From assembly GCF_035958815.1 (NCBI RefSeq), contig NZ_CP108383.1, positions 5,890,001-5,954,000 of the forward strand: a stretch of DNA of 64,000 bases. Reading direction: 5' to 3'. The DNA comes from Nocardia sp. NBC_01327. Lineage in GTDB: Bacteria > Actinomycetota > Actinomycetes > Mycobacteriales > Mycobacteriaceae. Below, one piece after another: positions 45,383-54,520 of the stretch; positions within the stretch are counted from its first letter, which is position 1, and every line of letters starts with the position of its first letter. A program made the translations under genes and the position numbers. Under the pieces are notes generated by a model. That model saw nothing but the letters and a program-made list of their open reading frames with translations. It was not told the DNA's origin and searched no databases.

Positions 45383-45427
45383 AGCCGAACCCGGCGGGAA
45401 CCCTCGTGGAACCCGCCGGGTTCGGCT
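45383..45427. terminator. Strong hairpin terminator after guaB1
   Basis: AGCCGAACCCGGCGGG (45383-45398) pairs perfectly over 16 bases with CCCGCCGGGTTCGGCT (45412-45427), 27 bases after the stop. Confidence 0.85.
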
Positions 45428-45532
45428 GTGTCCGGCGCGGTCGCGCGGAAACCCGCGCGACCAGCCGGTAGCATTATCGACGCCGGACCGTGACGACCCG
45501 TTTCACGGCCCACCCCATGCGAAAGGAACCAG

Positions 45533-45661
45533 TTGTCACCCGCGTCCGAGGGCGCCACTCAGGAGGGCTCCTCTACCGAGCCGGGTGACAAACCCGGCGC
45601 CATCGTTGCCCCAGCCCCAGTGATCTCACCCCAAGATCTTCAGACGGCCGGGTGGTGCTGA
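45533..45661 (+). CDS. Possible 42-residue leader ORF before the first CNNM gene
   Basis: TTG at 45533 follows GAAAGGA. The frame encodes an acidic, proline-rich, disordered peptide (SPASEGATQEGSSTEPGDK, then GAIVAPAPVISPQDLQTA) ending TGC TGA across the GTG starts of the membrane protein. It could be a translated leader coupled to that gene. It could also be the original cytoplasmic N terminus, lost by a one-base frameshift. No homologue recognised. Confidence 0.35.
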   Translation: MSPASEGATQEGSSTEPGDKPGAIVAPAPVISPQDLQTAGWC

Positions 45662-47040
45662 CCGTGTCGGCCCTGCTCACCGTTCTCAGTCTGCTCGGTT
45701 TTGTCGCATTGACCGCAGGCACGGCTCTCTTCGTCGCCGCGGAATTCTCCCTCACCGCCCTGGAACGCAGCACCGTGGAGGCGCACGCCCGCGAGGGCGA
45801 CCGCCGGGCCCGGCAGGTGCGTCAGGCGCACCGCACGCTCTCGTTCCAACTGTCCGGGGCGCAGCTGGGCATCACCATCACCACGCTGATCACCGGTTAT
45901 ATCGCCGAACCGGTGCTGGCGCGGCTGCTGGAGCCCATCTTCAACGCGTTCGGCGTGGATATCGGTACCTCGCACGGCATTTCGCTGGCGCTGGCACTGA
46001 TCATCGCGACCTCGTTCTCGATGATCTACGGCGAGCTGGTGCCGAAGAACATTGCCATCGCCTCACCGCTGGCCACCGCGCGCTGGACCGCCGGGCCGAT
46101 GATGTGGTTCTCGACGGCCTTCCGCTGGATGATCAATTTCCTGAACGGCACCGCCAACTGGGCCGTGCGGCGGCTCGGTGTCGAACCGGCCGAAGAGCTG
46201 CGTTCGGCCCGTTCACCGCAGGAATTGGGTTCGCTGGTGCGCACATCCGCCCTGCACGGCGTGCTCGATCAGCGCACCGCGCAGGTGGTGGATCGCTCAC
46301 TGCAGTTCGGTGAGCGCAGCGCGGAGGAACTCATGACGCCGCGGGTGAAGATCGAATCCCTCGATCAGGACGACACCATCGCCGACCTCATCGAAACCGC
46401 CAGCCGCACCGGCTTTTCGCGTTTCCCGGTCATCGACGGCGATCTCGACAACACCCTCGGCGTGGTGCACGTCAAACAGGCGTTCATGCACCTGGCCAAG
46501 GATCGGCGCGTCATCAAGCTCAAGGACATCGCCCAGCCGGTGCCGATAGTCCCCGCCAGCCTGGACGGCGACGAGGTGCTCGAGCGGGTGCGCGCCGACG
46601 GTATGCAGGTGGCGCTCGTGGTCGACGAATACGGCGGCACCGCGGGCATTGTCACCATGGAGGACATCATCGAGGAGATTCTCGGTGACGTCCGCGATGA
46701 GCACGATGAGGAAGAACTCGATGTGCGCCGCACCGGCAACGATTGGAACTGCTCCGGACTGCTGCGCATCGACGAGGTCTCCCGCACCACCGGATACGAC
46801 GCGCCCGAGGGCGAATACGAAACGCTCGGCGGCCTGGTGCTGACCCGCCTCGGCCGCATCCCCGTCACCGGGGACGAAGTGCTGCTGCCGCAACCCGGCA
46901 ACCAGCACAGCATGGAAACGCCGACCAGCGGCGGCTGGATCGCCAAGATCGAACGCATGGACGGCCGGCGCATCGACCGGGTGCTGTTGCGCCCCGTCGA
47001 TGCCGAGGGCCTGGCGGAGTGGGAGCACAACCATGGGTGA
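45652..47040 (+). CDS. CNNM/HlyC-CorC family membrane protein with CBS pair, full length
   Basis: 462 residues; GTG candidates at 45652, 45655 and 45664. Domains: DUF21 (CNNM) with four helices about 1-190 (ALTAGTALFVAAEFSLTALE, LVPKNIAIASPLATARW), two CBS domains about 220-340 (LMTPRVKIESLDQDDTIADL, ALVVDEYGGTAGIVTMEDI), and a CorC/HlyC C-terminal domain about 355-450. Related proteins export Mg or Co ions or protect against metal stress; 'hemolysin' is a historical label. It corresponds to Rv1842c of M. tuberculosis and is coupled to the next, shorter paralogue. Confidence 0.88.
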   Translation: MVLTVSALLTVLSLLGFVALTAGTALFVAAEFSLTALERSTVEAHAREGDRRARQVRQAHRTLSFQLSGAQLGITITTLITGYIAEPVLARLLEPIFNAFGVDIGTSHGISLALALIIATSFSMIYGELVPKNIAIASPLATARWTAGPMMWFSTAFRWMINFLNGTANWAVRRLGVEPAEELRSARSPQELGSLVRTSALHGVLDQRTAQVVDRSLQFGERSAEELMTPRVKIESLDQDDTIADLIETASRTGFSRFPVIDGDLDNTLGVVHVKQAFMHLAKDRRVIKLKDIAQPVPIVPASLDGDEVLERVRADGMQVALVVDEYGGTAGIVTMEDIIEEILGDVRDEHDEEELDVRRTGNDWNCSGLLRIDEVSRTTGYDAPEGEYETLGGLVLTRLGRIPVTGDEVLLPQPGNQHSMETPTSGGWIAKIERMDGRRIDRVLLRPVDAEGLAEWEHNHG

Positions 47041-48097
47041 TATCACCGCGGTCCTGCTCACCCTGGTGCTGCTGCTGGGCAATGCGTTCTTCGTCGGCGC
47101 GGAGTTCGCCCTGATCTCCGCCCGCCGGGATCGCCTGGAAGCCCTTGCGGCACAGGGCAAGCGCAGTGCCAATACGGTCATCGAGGCGGGGCAGAACCTG
47201 TCGATGATGCTGGCGGCGGCGCAGTTGGGCATCACCATCTGCTCGATCCTGCTGGGCCGGGTCGGTGAGCCCGCCGTGGCGCATCTGCTGCAGGGCCCGT
47301 TCGATCTGGTCGGGGTGCCCGATCAACTGCTGCATCCGATTTCGTTCGCGCTGGCGCTGACCATCGTGGTCATCCTGCACATCCTGCTCGGTGAGATGAT
47401 CCCGAAGAATATCGCGCTGGCCGGGCCGGAACGCTGTGCGCTGCTGCTGGTTCCGATGCATCTGATGTGGTTGCGCCTGGCCAGACCGCTCATCGCGATC
47501 TACAACCTGGCGGCGAATCTGTCGCTGCGGGCACTGCGCATCGAGCCCAAGGATGAACTCGATTCCACTGTTTCCTCGGTGGAGCTCGCCGAGATGTTCG
47601 GCGAATCCCGGTCGGAGGGACTGCTGGACGAGGAGGAGCACCGCCGCCTCACCCAGGCGCTGGGCTCGAGCGACAGCATTGTCGCCGATGTGATGGTGGC
47701 ACTGGCGAAGACCCGCTCGGTGCCGCTGCGCGGTGACGGCACCACCCTCGGCGATATCGAGAACGCTGTGGCCGAAACGGGTTTCTCGCGCTATCCGGTG
47801 CGGGCGGGGGACGGTTCCCTGGTCGGCTATCTGCACGTCAAGGATGTGCTGGACCTGGTGGCCGATGATGATGCGGGGCCGTCCACGCCCATCCCCCGCA
47901 CCGATATCCGCCCGCTGCCGACGGTCAGCACCGGCGCCACCCTCTTCGAGGCCCTGGCCCGGTTGCGCCGCACCAACTCCCATCTGGGACGGGTGGTGGA
48001 CAGTCGCGGCAATACCATCGGCATTGTCGCCCTGGAGGATCTGGTGGAGGAGTTCGTCGGCACCGTCCGCGACGGCACCCACCGGGTCGCGGAGTGA
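47033..48097 (+). CDS. CNNM family membrane protein with CBS pair, lacking the CorC C-terminal domain
   Basis: 354 residues from ATG 47033, overlapping the preceding gene by eight bases. DUF21 helices are about 1-170 (LLGNAFFVGAEFALISARRD, GEMIPKNIALAGPER). CBS domains follow (TRSVPLRGDGTTLGDIENAV, VVDSRGNTIGIVALEDLVEE). It ends soon after the second CBS. It is paralogous to the first and probably forms a heterodimer with it, as the pair Rv1842c/Rv1841c suggests. Confidence 0.88.
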   Translation: MGDITAVLLTLVLLLGNAFFVGAEFALISARRDRLEALAAQGKRSANTVIEAGQNLSMMLAAAQLGITICSILLGRVGEPAVAHLLQGPFDLVGVPDQLLHPISFALALTIVVILHILLGEMIPKNIALAGPERCALLLVPMHLMWLRLARPLIAIYNLAANLSLRALRIEPKDELDSTVSSVELAEMFGESRSEGLLDEEEHRRLTQALGSSDSIVADVMVALAKTRSVPLRGDGTTLGDIENAVAETGFSRYPVRAGDGSLVGYLHVKDVLDLVADDDAGPSTPIPRTDIRPLPTVSTGATLFEALARLRRTNSHLGRVVDSRGNTIGIVALEDLVEEFVGTVRDGTHRVAE

Positions 48098-48104
48098 TCT
48101 GAAC

Positions 48105-48989
48105 GTGCTCACGGATCTCCCAGTGCTCGCGCCCGCCGACTGGCGGGCGCGAGCCGCCGCACACCGGGAACGGGTCGACGCGCTCGTGGGCCCGTATCTG
48201 CAGCAGCGGGCCGTCGGGTCGAAACATCCGGTCATCGACTTCCTGTTCACCTACTACGGCAATAAGCCCGCACAGCTCAGACGCTGGCATCCCGGCTTCG
48301 GCGTGGCGCTGGCGGAGGGCGCCGACTATTCGGAAGCCCGTGGCTACCACCAGGTTCCGGGTGACTCCCCGGACGCGGTCGTATGGACGGCAGACCCGGC
48401 ATTCCTCCAGAAGCGCCGCGACACCATCGAATTCGTCGCGCGCCTGCTCTCGGCCACGGCGACCCGCCCGGCTCAGCTTTCCTGCTTCGGCCTGCACGAG
48501 TGGGCCATGGTGTACCGCACCGACGATGTCCGCCACCAGCAGGTTCCCCTGCGGCTGGGCCACGCCGGCACCGATGCGGTCGTCGAATCAATGCAATTGC
48601 GCTGCACCCACTTCGACGCCTTCCGCTTCTTCACCCCCGAGGCGATCCCGCTCAATATCGAGCCCCTGACCCGCGAAACCCAGGAGCACCGAGAACAACC
48701 CGGCTGCCTGCACGCCAATATGGACCTCTACAAGTGGGGTTTCAAGCTGACCCCCCTGATCGCGTCCGACCTGCTCTTCGACTGCTTCGAACTGGCCTGC
48801 GCCGCACGCGAACTCGATATGAAGGCCAGCCCCTACGACCTCTCCGAATACGGATACGAGCCCATCCGGATCGAAACCCCGTCGGGCCGTGCCGAATACG
48901 TCCGCCGCCAGGTCGAGATCGCCGCCCGCGGCGAAACCCTTCGACAGCGATTGCTGACCGCCTGCCGGGCGTTGATAGACGTGGCGTAA
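48105..48989 (+). CDS. Conserved actinobacterial protein annotated as 3-methyladenine DNA glycosylase
   Basis: 294 residues from GTG 48105, seven bases after the CNNM stop. The conserved block HPVIDFLFTYYGNKPAQLRR, then WHPGFGVAL, and CFGLHEWAMVYRTDD with HFDAFRFFTPEA is typical of an actinobacterial family often labelled 3-methyladenine DNA glycosylase. No helix-hairpin-helix or AAG-type motif is visible to me, so the activity is doubtful. C-terminal helices carry CFELACAARELDMKASPYDL. It is likely cotranscribed with the CNNM pair. Confidence 0.7.
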   Translation: MLTDLPVLAPADWRARAAAHRERVDALVGPYLQQRAVGSKHPVIDFLFTYYGNKPAQLRRWHPGFGVALAEGADYSEARGYHQVPGDSPDAVVWTADPAFLQKRRDTIEFVARLLSATATRPAQLSCFGLHEWAMVYRTDDVRHQQVPLRLGHAGTDAVVESMQLRCTHFDAFRFFTPEAIPLNIEPLTRETQEHREQPGCLHANMDLYKWGFKLTPLIASDLLFDCFELACAARELDMKASPYDLSEYGYEPIRIETPSGRAEYVRRQVEIAARGETLRQRLLTACRALIDVA

Positions 48990-49046
48990 ATCACCGCGCA
49001 GTGGCACCCTGGTCCGTGGGAGGAATTTCACTACGGGGGAGATGTC

Positions 49047-49175
49047 ATGCCATTGCGCTTTCGCGCCGCCGCGCCCGCACCCGTTTCCAATGCCGGGCTC
49101 GGCGTATTGCAGAACCTGCCGGGCACCTGGATGGGGTCCGGATTCAGCCGCACATCCAGGTCGCCACGCTGTTGA
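49047..49175 (+). pseudogene. N-terminal remnant of a heme-binding-like beta-barrel protein
   Basis: ATG 49047 follows GGGGGAGA. It encodes 42 residues: VSNAGLGVLQNLPGTWMGSG opens like the 'LPGTWxGxGFN' start of a family of about 200-residue beta-barrel proteins found next to peroxidases or in stress loci. After FSRTS the frame ends. The neighbouring frame gives only QVATLLKQ before a stop, so the gene has lost its body by deletion. Confidence 0.4.
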
Positions 49176-49203
49176 AGCAGTAGACCCGGGCAAACGAGGT
49201 GGC

Positions 49204-49229
49204 GTGCGGGCAGCCGTAGCTGCCCGCAC
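49204..49229. terminator. Hairpin between convergent units
   Basis: GTGCGGGCAGC (49204-49214) pairs perfectly with GCTGCCCGCAC (49219-49229) around CGTA. It lies between plus-strand genes ending at 48989/49175 and the minus-strand gene ending at 49269, and can serve both directions. Confidence 0.7.
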
Positions 49230-49268
49230 TCGCGCAGCCCGCCGGAAGCGGGCGCACAGCTCCCTCGG

Positions 49269-49661
49269 CTAGTGGTGACCGACAACCTCGGGCTTGTCGA
49301 GCGAGCCCATCAAGACATTGGGACCGTCATATCCATCCCCGACGATGGATACCTCCGCGTGGAACACGTCGCCCTGCTGAAGTCCTCTGTTCCACGCAGG
49401 AAAATCAACTGTCACCAGCGTCCCGTCCGCTTCGGGATCAGCGCTCTCATCGGCGGTCAGGTACGCATGGAAAGAGCTTTCCCGGGGACCACCCGCGGTA
49501 GTCACCCAGCCGTACACCCAGTACCGCTCGGCAATGTGCCCACGACAGTCGGCGAGCGCCGCCTTCAATGCGGCTTCCTCATTCACTCCCGCGTCGGCCG
49601 TTGCCGCCGCGCCCCCAGTCGCTACCGCGATGGCAACAGCAACCGTAATCAGTGTTCGCAT
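49269..49661 (-). CDS. Secreted hypothetical protein
   Basis: 130 residues from ATG 49661 (AGAAG upstream). The signal is MRTLITVAVAIAVATGGAAA, with the mature part starting near DAGVNEEA. A single cysteine (ALADCRGHIAERYWVYGW) and beta-rich segments (VTVDFPAWNRGLQQGDVF, AEVSIVGDGYDGPNVLMG) follow. No family recognised. The frame runs on upstream to 49877, but only this start has a signal peptide. Confidence 0.6.
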   Translation of the reverse strand: MRTLITVAVAIAVATGGAAATADAGVNEEAALKAALADCRGHIAERYWVYGWVTTAGGPRESSFHAYLTADESADPEADGTLVTVDFPAWNRGLQQGDVFHAEVSIVGDGYDGPNVLMGSLDKPEVVGHH

Positions 49662-49917
49662 GTTTTCTTCTCTGTAGAACCGAAGAGACGTCCTGCCCCC
49701 AATCAAGATCATCACACCCCCGCCGATGCGGCGACAATGTGGCATCTCCCGCATTCTTGCGAGTCCACACACGAAAGCCGTTGCGCTGGATACGATCCTC
49801 GCACTCACTCGGGAGCGATCAGGTTGGGACCTCTCATGTCGACCGACAACCGAAGGCTCCGGAGACGGAGATGGCACGTCTCCACACGGGCAGATCTGAA
49901 GTGAGAGCGAGCAATTA

Positions 49918-50307
49918 GTGACGCGTCAGCCACATGGCACTCGGACAGCAGTCAGGGAACCGTACGAGCGGGAACCACGGGAGGAACTAGAAGACCCTTC
50001 GCATGACTGGACGCACGACAGGTATGTGCTGACACCCAATCAGCGGATCGTCTTCTTCACCGCGAGACTGTTCGTTTTCATCAACTGGTTGATCGCGCTC
50101 TCGCTCGGCGGGTTGATCGTGCACAGCGCCGGTGCGACCATCTGGAACTCCCCCAATGCGAAATACGGTGGCCCCCGCTCGATCTGGATCGAATGCTTCC
50201 TCATCTCGTTCGTCATAACGAGCATCGGCGCCGGCTTCGTTCTCACCCTGATAGCCGTGATCAAGGGCCGACTGCGCAAGTACGCGCTGGAGCAGACCGA
50301 ATACTGA
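49918..50307 (+). CDS. Small two-helix membrane protein
   Basis: 129 residues; GTG start. The N-terminal 40 residues are charged (REPYEREPREELEDPSHDW). Two membrane helices follow (LFVFINWLIALSLGGLIV, CFLISFVITSIGAGFVLTL) with a positively charged C terminus (KGRLRKYALEQTEY). No domain recognised. No close neighbour on the same strand; 233 bases separate it from the LVIVD gene, and nothing else is visible there. Confidence 0.62.
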   Translation: MTRQPHGTRTAVREPYEREPREELEDPSHDWTHDRYVLTPNQRIVFFTARLFVFINWLIALSLGGLIVHSAGATIWNSPNAKYGGPRSIWIECFLISFVITSIGAGFVLTLIAVIKGRLRKYALEQTEY

Positions 50308-50540
50308 CCCGGGCGCTGCGGACGGGGGCGGCGGCAAGGCAGATCGGCGGTGGACGCCCATGCGCCGGGTGTTTGACAGAATCCGCCAATTCGAGCGGGT
50401 GATCTTGATTTCCGTGGCGAACCCTACCGAGCGGTCAGTTCATGGGTTACGGTTCCGAGATGTAACCGAGACCACACCGGGCACCCGACTGTGCTGCTGG
50501 TCATCGGCATAGCTGCTCTGAGGGAATGGGGGGCACCGCA

Positions 50541-52118
50541 ATGTGGCGGTTCTCGGAAGTACGGCGGTTCAAACCGGCGATCCTGCTGACAGCCGCGTTC
50601 ATGTGCGGGGCCGTGCTCCCGGTGACCGGCGCGCAGGCGGATCTGCAATCGGATATCCAGAATCAGGTGCAGCAGTTCTTCGATGTGGGGCGGACATCGG
50701 TACCCCGGGCGGACTGCGGCCCGGACTCGCTGCCGGAGACCGGCATGCAGGGTGATGTGCCTGCCGACGACCGCAACAGCGGCCGCAGCACGCTCGGTTA
50801 CCGGTGCAATATGTCGCTCGTGGGCGGTTATGTCGGCCGCGGCGCGGGCATCACCTCGGCGACCTATGACCACTGCTCGTACACCGGATCGATGTTCCCG
50901 GGCAATATTCTCGGGCCCGCGCAGGGCGTCCAGGTCCTGGATGTCTCCGATCCGGCCAATCCGGTACTGACCGGCAACCTCACCGAACCCGCCATGCTCG
51001 CGGGCACCTGGGAATCGCTCAAGGTCAATCCGGTGCGAAAGCTCCTGGTGGGCACCGGTGTTCCCGTCGGAGAGGGCGCGGGGTACCTGTCGGTCTACGA
51101 CATCTCCGATTGTGCGCATCCGAAGCTGCTCAATGCGGGCGCGGGCACGAATCTGCTCATGCCGCTGCCGATCACGACCCATGAGGGCGGATTCTCACCG
51201 GACGGCAATACCTACTGGGCCTCCGGCATCGCCCCCGGCTTCGTGAGCGCGGTCGATCTCACCGATGCGGCCAATCCGCACGTGATCTGGCAGGGCCTCA
51301 CCGGTATCGAAGCGCATGGCTTCGGCATCAGCCCCGACGGCAATCGCATGTATCTCTCGGCGCTGGGCGGTTTCACCACCCTCGATATCAGCGCGGTCCA
51401 GCGGCGCGATCCGAATCCGCAGGTCAATCACATCGGCCGGGTGTTCTGGACGGACGGCATCGCGACCCAGCACAGCATTCCGGTCACCTATGACGGGAAG
51501 CCGTTCCTGTTCACGGTGGACGAGGCCGGGGCCGGCGGCGTGAAGCTCATCGATATCTCCGATGACACCAATCCCAAGGTCGTTTCGAAGATCAAACTGC
51601 AGATCGAACTCCAGGAGAACCTGGATTCGGGCATGGCCTCGTCCATGGGTGGTTCGGTGTTCTCCTACGACGCACACTACTGCGCGGCCGACCGCCCGGA
51701 TAATCCGACGGCCCTGGCCTGCGGCTGGGAGGAGTCCGGCATCCGCGTCTTCGATGTGCGTGATCCGTTCCACGCCAAGGAGATCGCCTACTACAACCCG
51801 CCCGCGCGCAAGGGCCGCAATCTCGAACTGTGGAACTCGCCGCATGCACTCGCTTCGATCATCGGTCTCCCGCTGCTGCAGTTCCCCGCCGCCGCTCGAG
51901 CCATCCTGGAAGGCAAATTCGATCCCACCCAGGCGCTTTCGTCCCGCACCGGTGAGATCGCCTTCGGTGATCTGTCCACCGACTGGTGCTTCGCGCCGCC
52001 GGAGTGGCACGGCAGCCAGCTGTGGACCAGCTGCAATGACAACGGTTTCATGGTGCTGCAACTCGGCAACGATGTGTACACCCCGCCCGATGATCAGCAC
52101 TCCGTGGTGGGCTCGTGA
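50541..52118 (+). CDS. Secreted LVIVD-repeat beta-propeller protein
   Basis: 525 residues from ATG 50541, seven bases after GGGGGG; an ATG at 50526 is less well placed. The signal (KPAILLTAAFMCGAVLPVTG) ends at AQA. LVIVD-type blades recur: GVQVLDVSDPANPVLTGNL, YLSVYDISDCAHPKLL, VSAVDLTDAANPHVIW, VKLIDISDDTNPKVVSKI and IRVFDVRDPFHAKEIAYY. It is probably an extracellular propeller with disulphides. Function unknown. Its stop overlaps the DUF305 gene by four bases; this LVIVD-DUF305 pairing recurs in mycobacteria and relatives. Confidence 0.85.
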   Translation: MWRFSEVRRFKPAILLTAAFMCGAVLPVTGAQADLQSDIQNQVQQFFDVGRTSVPRADCGPDSLPETGMQGDVPADDRNSGRSTLGYRCNMSLVGGYVGRGAGITSATYDHCSYTGSMFPGNILGPAQGVQVLDVSDPANPVLTGNLTEPAMLAGTWESLKVNPVRKLLVGTGVPVGEGAGYLSVYDISDCAHPKLLNAGAGTNLLMPLPITTHEGGFSPDGNTYWASGIAPGFVSAVDLTDAANPHVIWQGLTGIEAHGFGISPDGNRMYLSALGGFTTLDISAVQRRDPNPQVNHIGRVFWTDGIATQHSIPVTYDGKPFLFTVDEAGAGGVKLIDISDDTNPKVVSKIKLQIELQENLDSGMASSMGGSVFSYDAHYCAADRPDNPTALACGWEESGIRVFDVRDPFHAKEIAYYNPPARKGRNLELWNSPHALASIIGLPLLQFPAAARAILEGKFDPTQALSSRTGEIAFGDLSTDWCFAPPEWHGSQLWTSCNDNGFMVLQLGNDVYTPPDDQHSVVGS

Positions 52119-52777
52119 CGGGCACCCGCTGGGTCCGCGCGGCCGGACTGGCCGCGCTCGCCGTCCTCCTGTGCGTCAGCGGAATGCTGCTGCGGCCGTT
52201 CATCATTCCCGACACGCAGTCCGCGCCGCCGATATTGAACCCGACCGAGATCGGCTTCACACAAGACATGATGGCGCACCACGAGCAGGCGCTGATCATC
52301 GTGCAGCGCCTGGACCCGGCCGCCGATCCGACCATTCGCCGACTGGCACAGCAGATCTCCGACAGTCAGCGCATGGAGATCGGCACCATGCTCGGCTGGC
52401 TGCGCCTGGCCAACGCCTCCCCCACCGATCCGCACCCGATGTCCTGGATGCGCAGCACCGGAATGCCCGGCGGCACCGACCATTCGGCGATGACCATGAC
52501 CACCGCGGCGACAGCGGGCGCCACCATGCCCGGAATGGCGACCCTGGCCGAACTCGATGCCCTCTCCGCCGCGCGCGGAGCCGCCGCCGAAACCCTTTTC
52601 CTGCAACTGATGCTGCGCCACCACCGCGGCGGCGTCGCCATGGCCCAGGCCGCCGATAAGCAGGTGGCCTCCGGTCCGGTCAAGGAGACCGCCCGCGCCA
52701 TGATCACCGCACAGTCCCAGGAGGCGGGCATCATGACGCTGCTGCTGGCCCAGCGGGGCGCCCAGCCGCTCGCGTGA
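52115..52777 (+). CDS. DUF305 protein (ferritin-like, metal-associated), membrane-anchored
   Basis: 220 residues from GTG 52115. An N-terminal signal or anchor (VRAAGLAALAVLLCVSGMLL) precedes the four-helix DUF305 domain with histidine/methionine pairs: TQDMMAHHEQALIIVQRL and LMLRHHRGGVAMAQAAD. A Met/His-rich linker between (TGMPGGTDHSAMTMTTAATA) suggests copper or iron contact. DUF305 proteins are linked to metal resistance. Coupled to the LVIVD gene. Confidence 0.87.
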   Translation: MTGTRWVRAAGLAALAVLLCVSGMLLRPFIIPDTQSAPPILNPTEIGFTQDMMAHHEQALIIVQRLDPAADPTIRRLAQQISDSQRMEIGTMLGWLRLANASPTDPHPMSWMRSTGMPGGTDHSAMTMTTAATAGATMPGMATLAELDALSAARGAAAETLFLQLMLRHHRGGVAMAQAADKQVASGPVKETARAMITAQSQEAGIMTLLLAQRGAQPLA

Positions 52778-52781
52778 ACGG

Positions 52782-52799
52782 CACAGTGCGCGCACTGTG
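52782..52799. promoter_or_regulatory. 18-bp perfect palindrome before the SDR gene
   Basis: CACAGTGCGCGCACTGTG is perfectly self-complementary. It starts five bases after the DUF305 stop and lies 49 bases before the SDR start. It may be an operator or a short terminator; there is no loop space for a stable hairpin beyond the central bases. Confidence 0.4.
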
Positions 52800-52847
52800 A
52801 CACTGCGCCGGAAATCCCGGACGTCTCCTCGAAAGAAAGTGTGCGCC

Positions 52848-53633
52848 ATGGGTATCGTCGGCGGAATGAGTTCAGAGGGACGCGTCGCACTGGTCACCGG
52901 TAGCGGTCGCGGGATCGGGCGCGCCATTGCGCTGGCATTGGCGGAAGACGGCGCGGACGTCGCGGTGAACTACCGCTCCGACGCAGAGGCCGCGGCCGAA
53001 ACGGTGGCGGCGATCGAGAAACTGGGCCGCCGCGCGCTCGCGGTGCAGGCCAGCGTGGATTCGGTCGAGGACGACGAGCGCATGGTGGACCACGTCATCG
53101 ACGAGTTCGGCCATATCGACATCCTCGTCAACAATGCCGGCATTGCCAGCCGCGGTCGCTTTGTCGCCGATACCAATCCCGATGAACTGCTGCGCGTCAT
53201 GGCCACGCACGCGCTGGGCGCGCATCACGTCTCCCGCCTGGTCCTGCCCTCCATGCGTTCGCGCCCGCGCGGCGACATCATCATGATTTCCAGCGTCGCC
53301 TCCCTGGGCTTCGCACCGGGCGGCGCGCCGTACACGATGGCCAAGGCCGCGCTCGAGGCCCTCGCGTTCACTCTCGCGAAAGAAGAGCGCGACAACGGTA
53401 TTCGTGTGAATGTCGTGGCGCCCGGCCTGGTCGACACCGATATGGGCAGGCGGCTCGTGAAGGCGGTCACCGGCATCACCGATATCCGCAAGCTGGACGA
53501 GAACTCCCCCTTCGGCCGCGTCTGCCGGCCCGAGGACATCGCGAATATGGTCCGCTTCCTGGTCTCCCCGCAGGCCGAATACATCACCGGCCAGAAGATG
53601 AACATTCACGGCGGCAGCGCCACCGTCGGCTGA
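52848..53633 (+). CDS. SDR-family oxidoreductase, 3-oxoacyl-ACP reductase-like
   Basis: 261 residues from ATG 52848; ATG 52866 would drop six. Cofactor motif VTGSGRGIGRAIALALAEDG, NNAG, catalytic ISSVASLGFAPGGAPYTMAK with the YxxxK, and the end SPQAEYITGQKMNIHGG are classical FabG-like. Residue pattern (AVNYRSDAEAAAE) favours NADP(H). No pathway partner is adjacent, so the substrate stays open. Confidence 0.85.
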   Translation: MGIVGGMSSEGRVALVTGSGRGIGRAIALALAEDGADVAVNYRSDAEAAAETVAAIEKLGRRALAVQASVDSVEDDERMVDHVIDEFGHIDILVNNAGIASRGRFVADTNPDELLRVMATHALGAHHVSRLVLPSMRSRPRGDIIMISSVASLGFAPGGAPYTMAKAALEALAFTLAKEERDNGIRVNVVAPGLVDTDMGRRLVKAVTGITDIRKLDENSPFGRVCRPEDIANMVRFLVSPQAEYITGQKMNIHGGSATVG

Positions 53634-53770
53634 CCCGCACCGTTCGCCGGGCCCGCGTCGACCGGGGCTGTGGAACTTCTCACTTGCGCGAATCTCGTGT
53701 GCTCGGCGAACCGGGGCGGCGTTATCGTCGAAGTGTTGATCAATGTCGCGACGCGGAGGACTGCTGCAGT

Positions 53771-54496
53771 ATGACGATTCCTCTCGATACGCAGACCATC
53801 CCCGAACATATTCACGGATACCCTGACCTGGCCTTCGGCGGGTACGTGGCAGGCATGCTGGCCGCGCGGGCGACCGGGGACACGCTCCGGGTGGACTTCC
53901 GGCGAGCCGTGTCGGTATCGACCCCGGTGGTGCTCACCACCGAGGACGAGGGCGCCAGCCTGCGCACACCGGACGGCACGCTGCTGGTCGAAGCCACACC
54001 GTCGATGCTGAGCATCGATGCGGTTCCGGCCCCGCCTCTCTCCGAGGCCAGAGCCGCGACCGCACGGGCACTGTCCGCTCCCGAGCGCCGGGTCACCGAC
54101 TGCTACGGCTGCGGTGTCGCCTGCCCGCCCGGACGCGGCTTACGCCTGTTCGCCTGGGGCATCCGGGAGCGACGTGTCATGGCGGCGGCATGGACCCCTG
54201 ATGCGGGTCTGGCCGGAGAGAACGGCGAACTGCCGCCCGAGACGGTGTGGTCCGCGCTCGACTGCCCGGGCGGCATTGCCGCGTGGGTCTACTCCGAGAT
54301 GGGCATGGGCGCGTTCACCGCGGCCCTGACGGCGAGGCAGCTGCGCCCGATGTTCGCCGGGACCGAATACATCTCACACGCTTGGCCGATCGACCGCGAT
54401 GGTCGCAAACACACGGTGGGCGTGGCACTTTCGACCGCCGAGGGCGAGCTGTGCGCGCTCGCCGAGGCCCTGTGGATCGAGCCGCGCGCGGAATAG
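53771..54496 (+). CDS. Hotdog-fold thioesterase-like protein
   Basis: 241 residues from ATG 53771 (GGAGGA upstream). IHGYPDLAFGGYVAGMLAAR at the start and DCPGGIAAWVYSEMGMGAFT later look like the two halves of a double hotdog. A cysteine cluster DCYGCGVACPPGRGLRLFAW separates them and is common in PaaI-like relatives with a 'CFVCG' segment. A thioesterase or acyl-binding role is likely; the substrate is unknown. Confidence 0.68.
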   Translation: MTIPLDTQTIPEHIHGYPDLAFGGYVAGMLAARATGDTLRVDFRRAVSVSTPVVLTTEDEGASLRTPDGTLLVEATPSMLSIDAVPAPPLSEARAATARALSAPERRVTDCYGCGVACPPGRGLRLFAWGIRERRVMAAAWTPDAGLAGENGELPPETVWSALDCPGGIAAWVYSEMGMGAFTAALTARQLRPMFAGTEYISHAWPIDRDGRKHTVGVALSTAEGELCALAEALWIEPRAE

Positions 54497-54520
54497 CCCG
54501 CGCGCGACCACATTCGGCGC

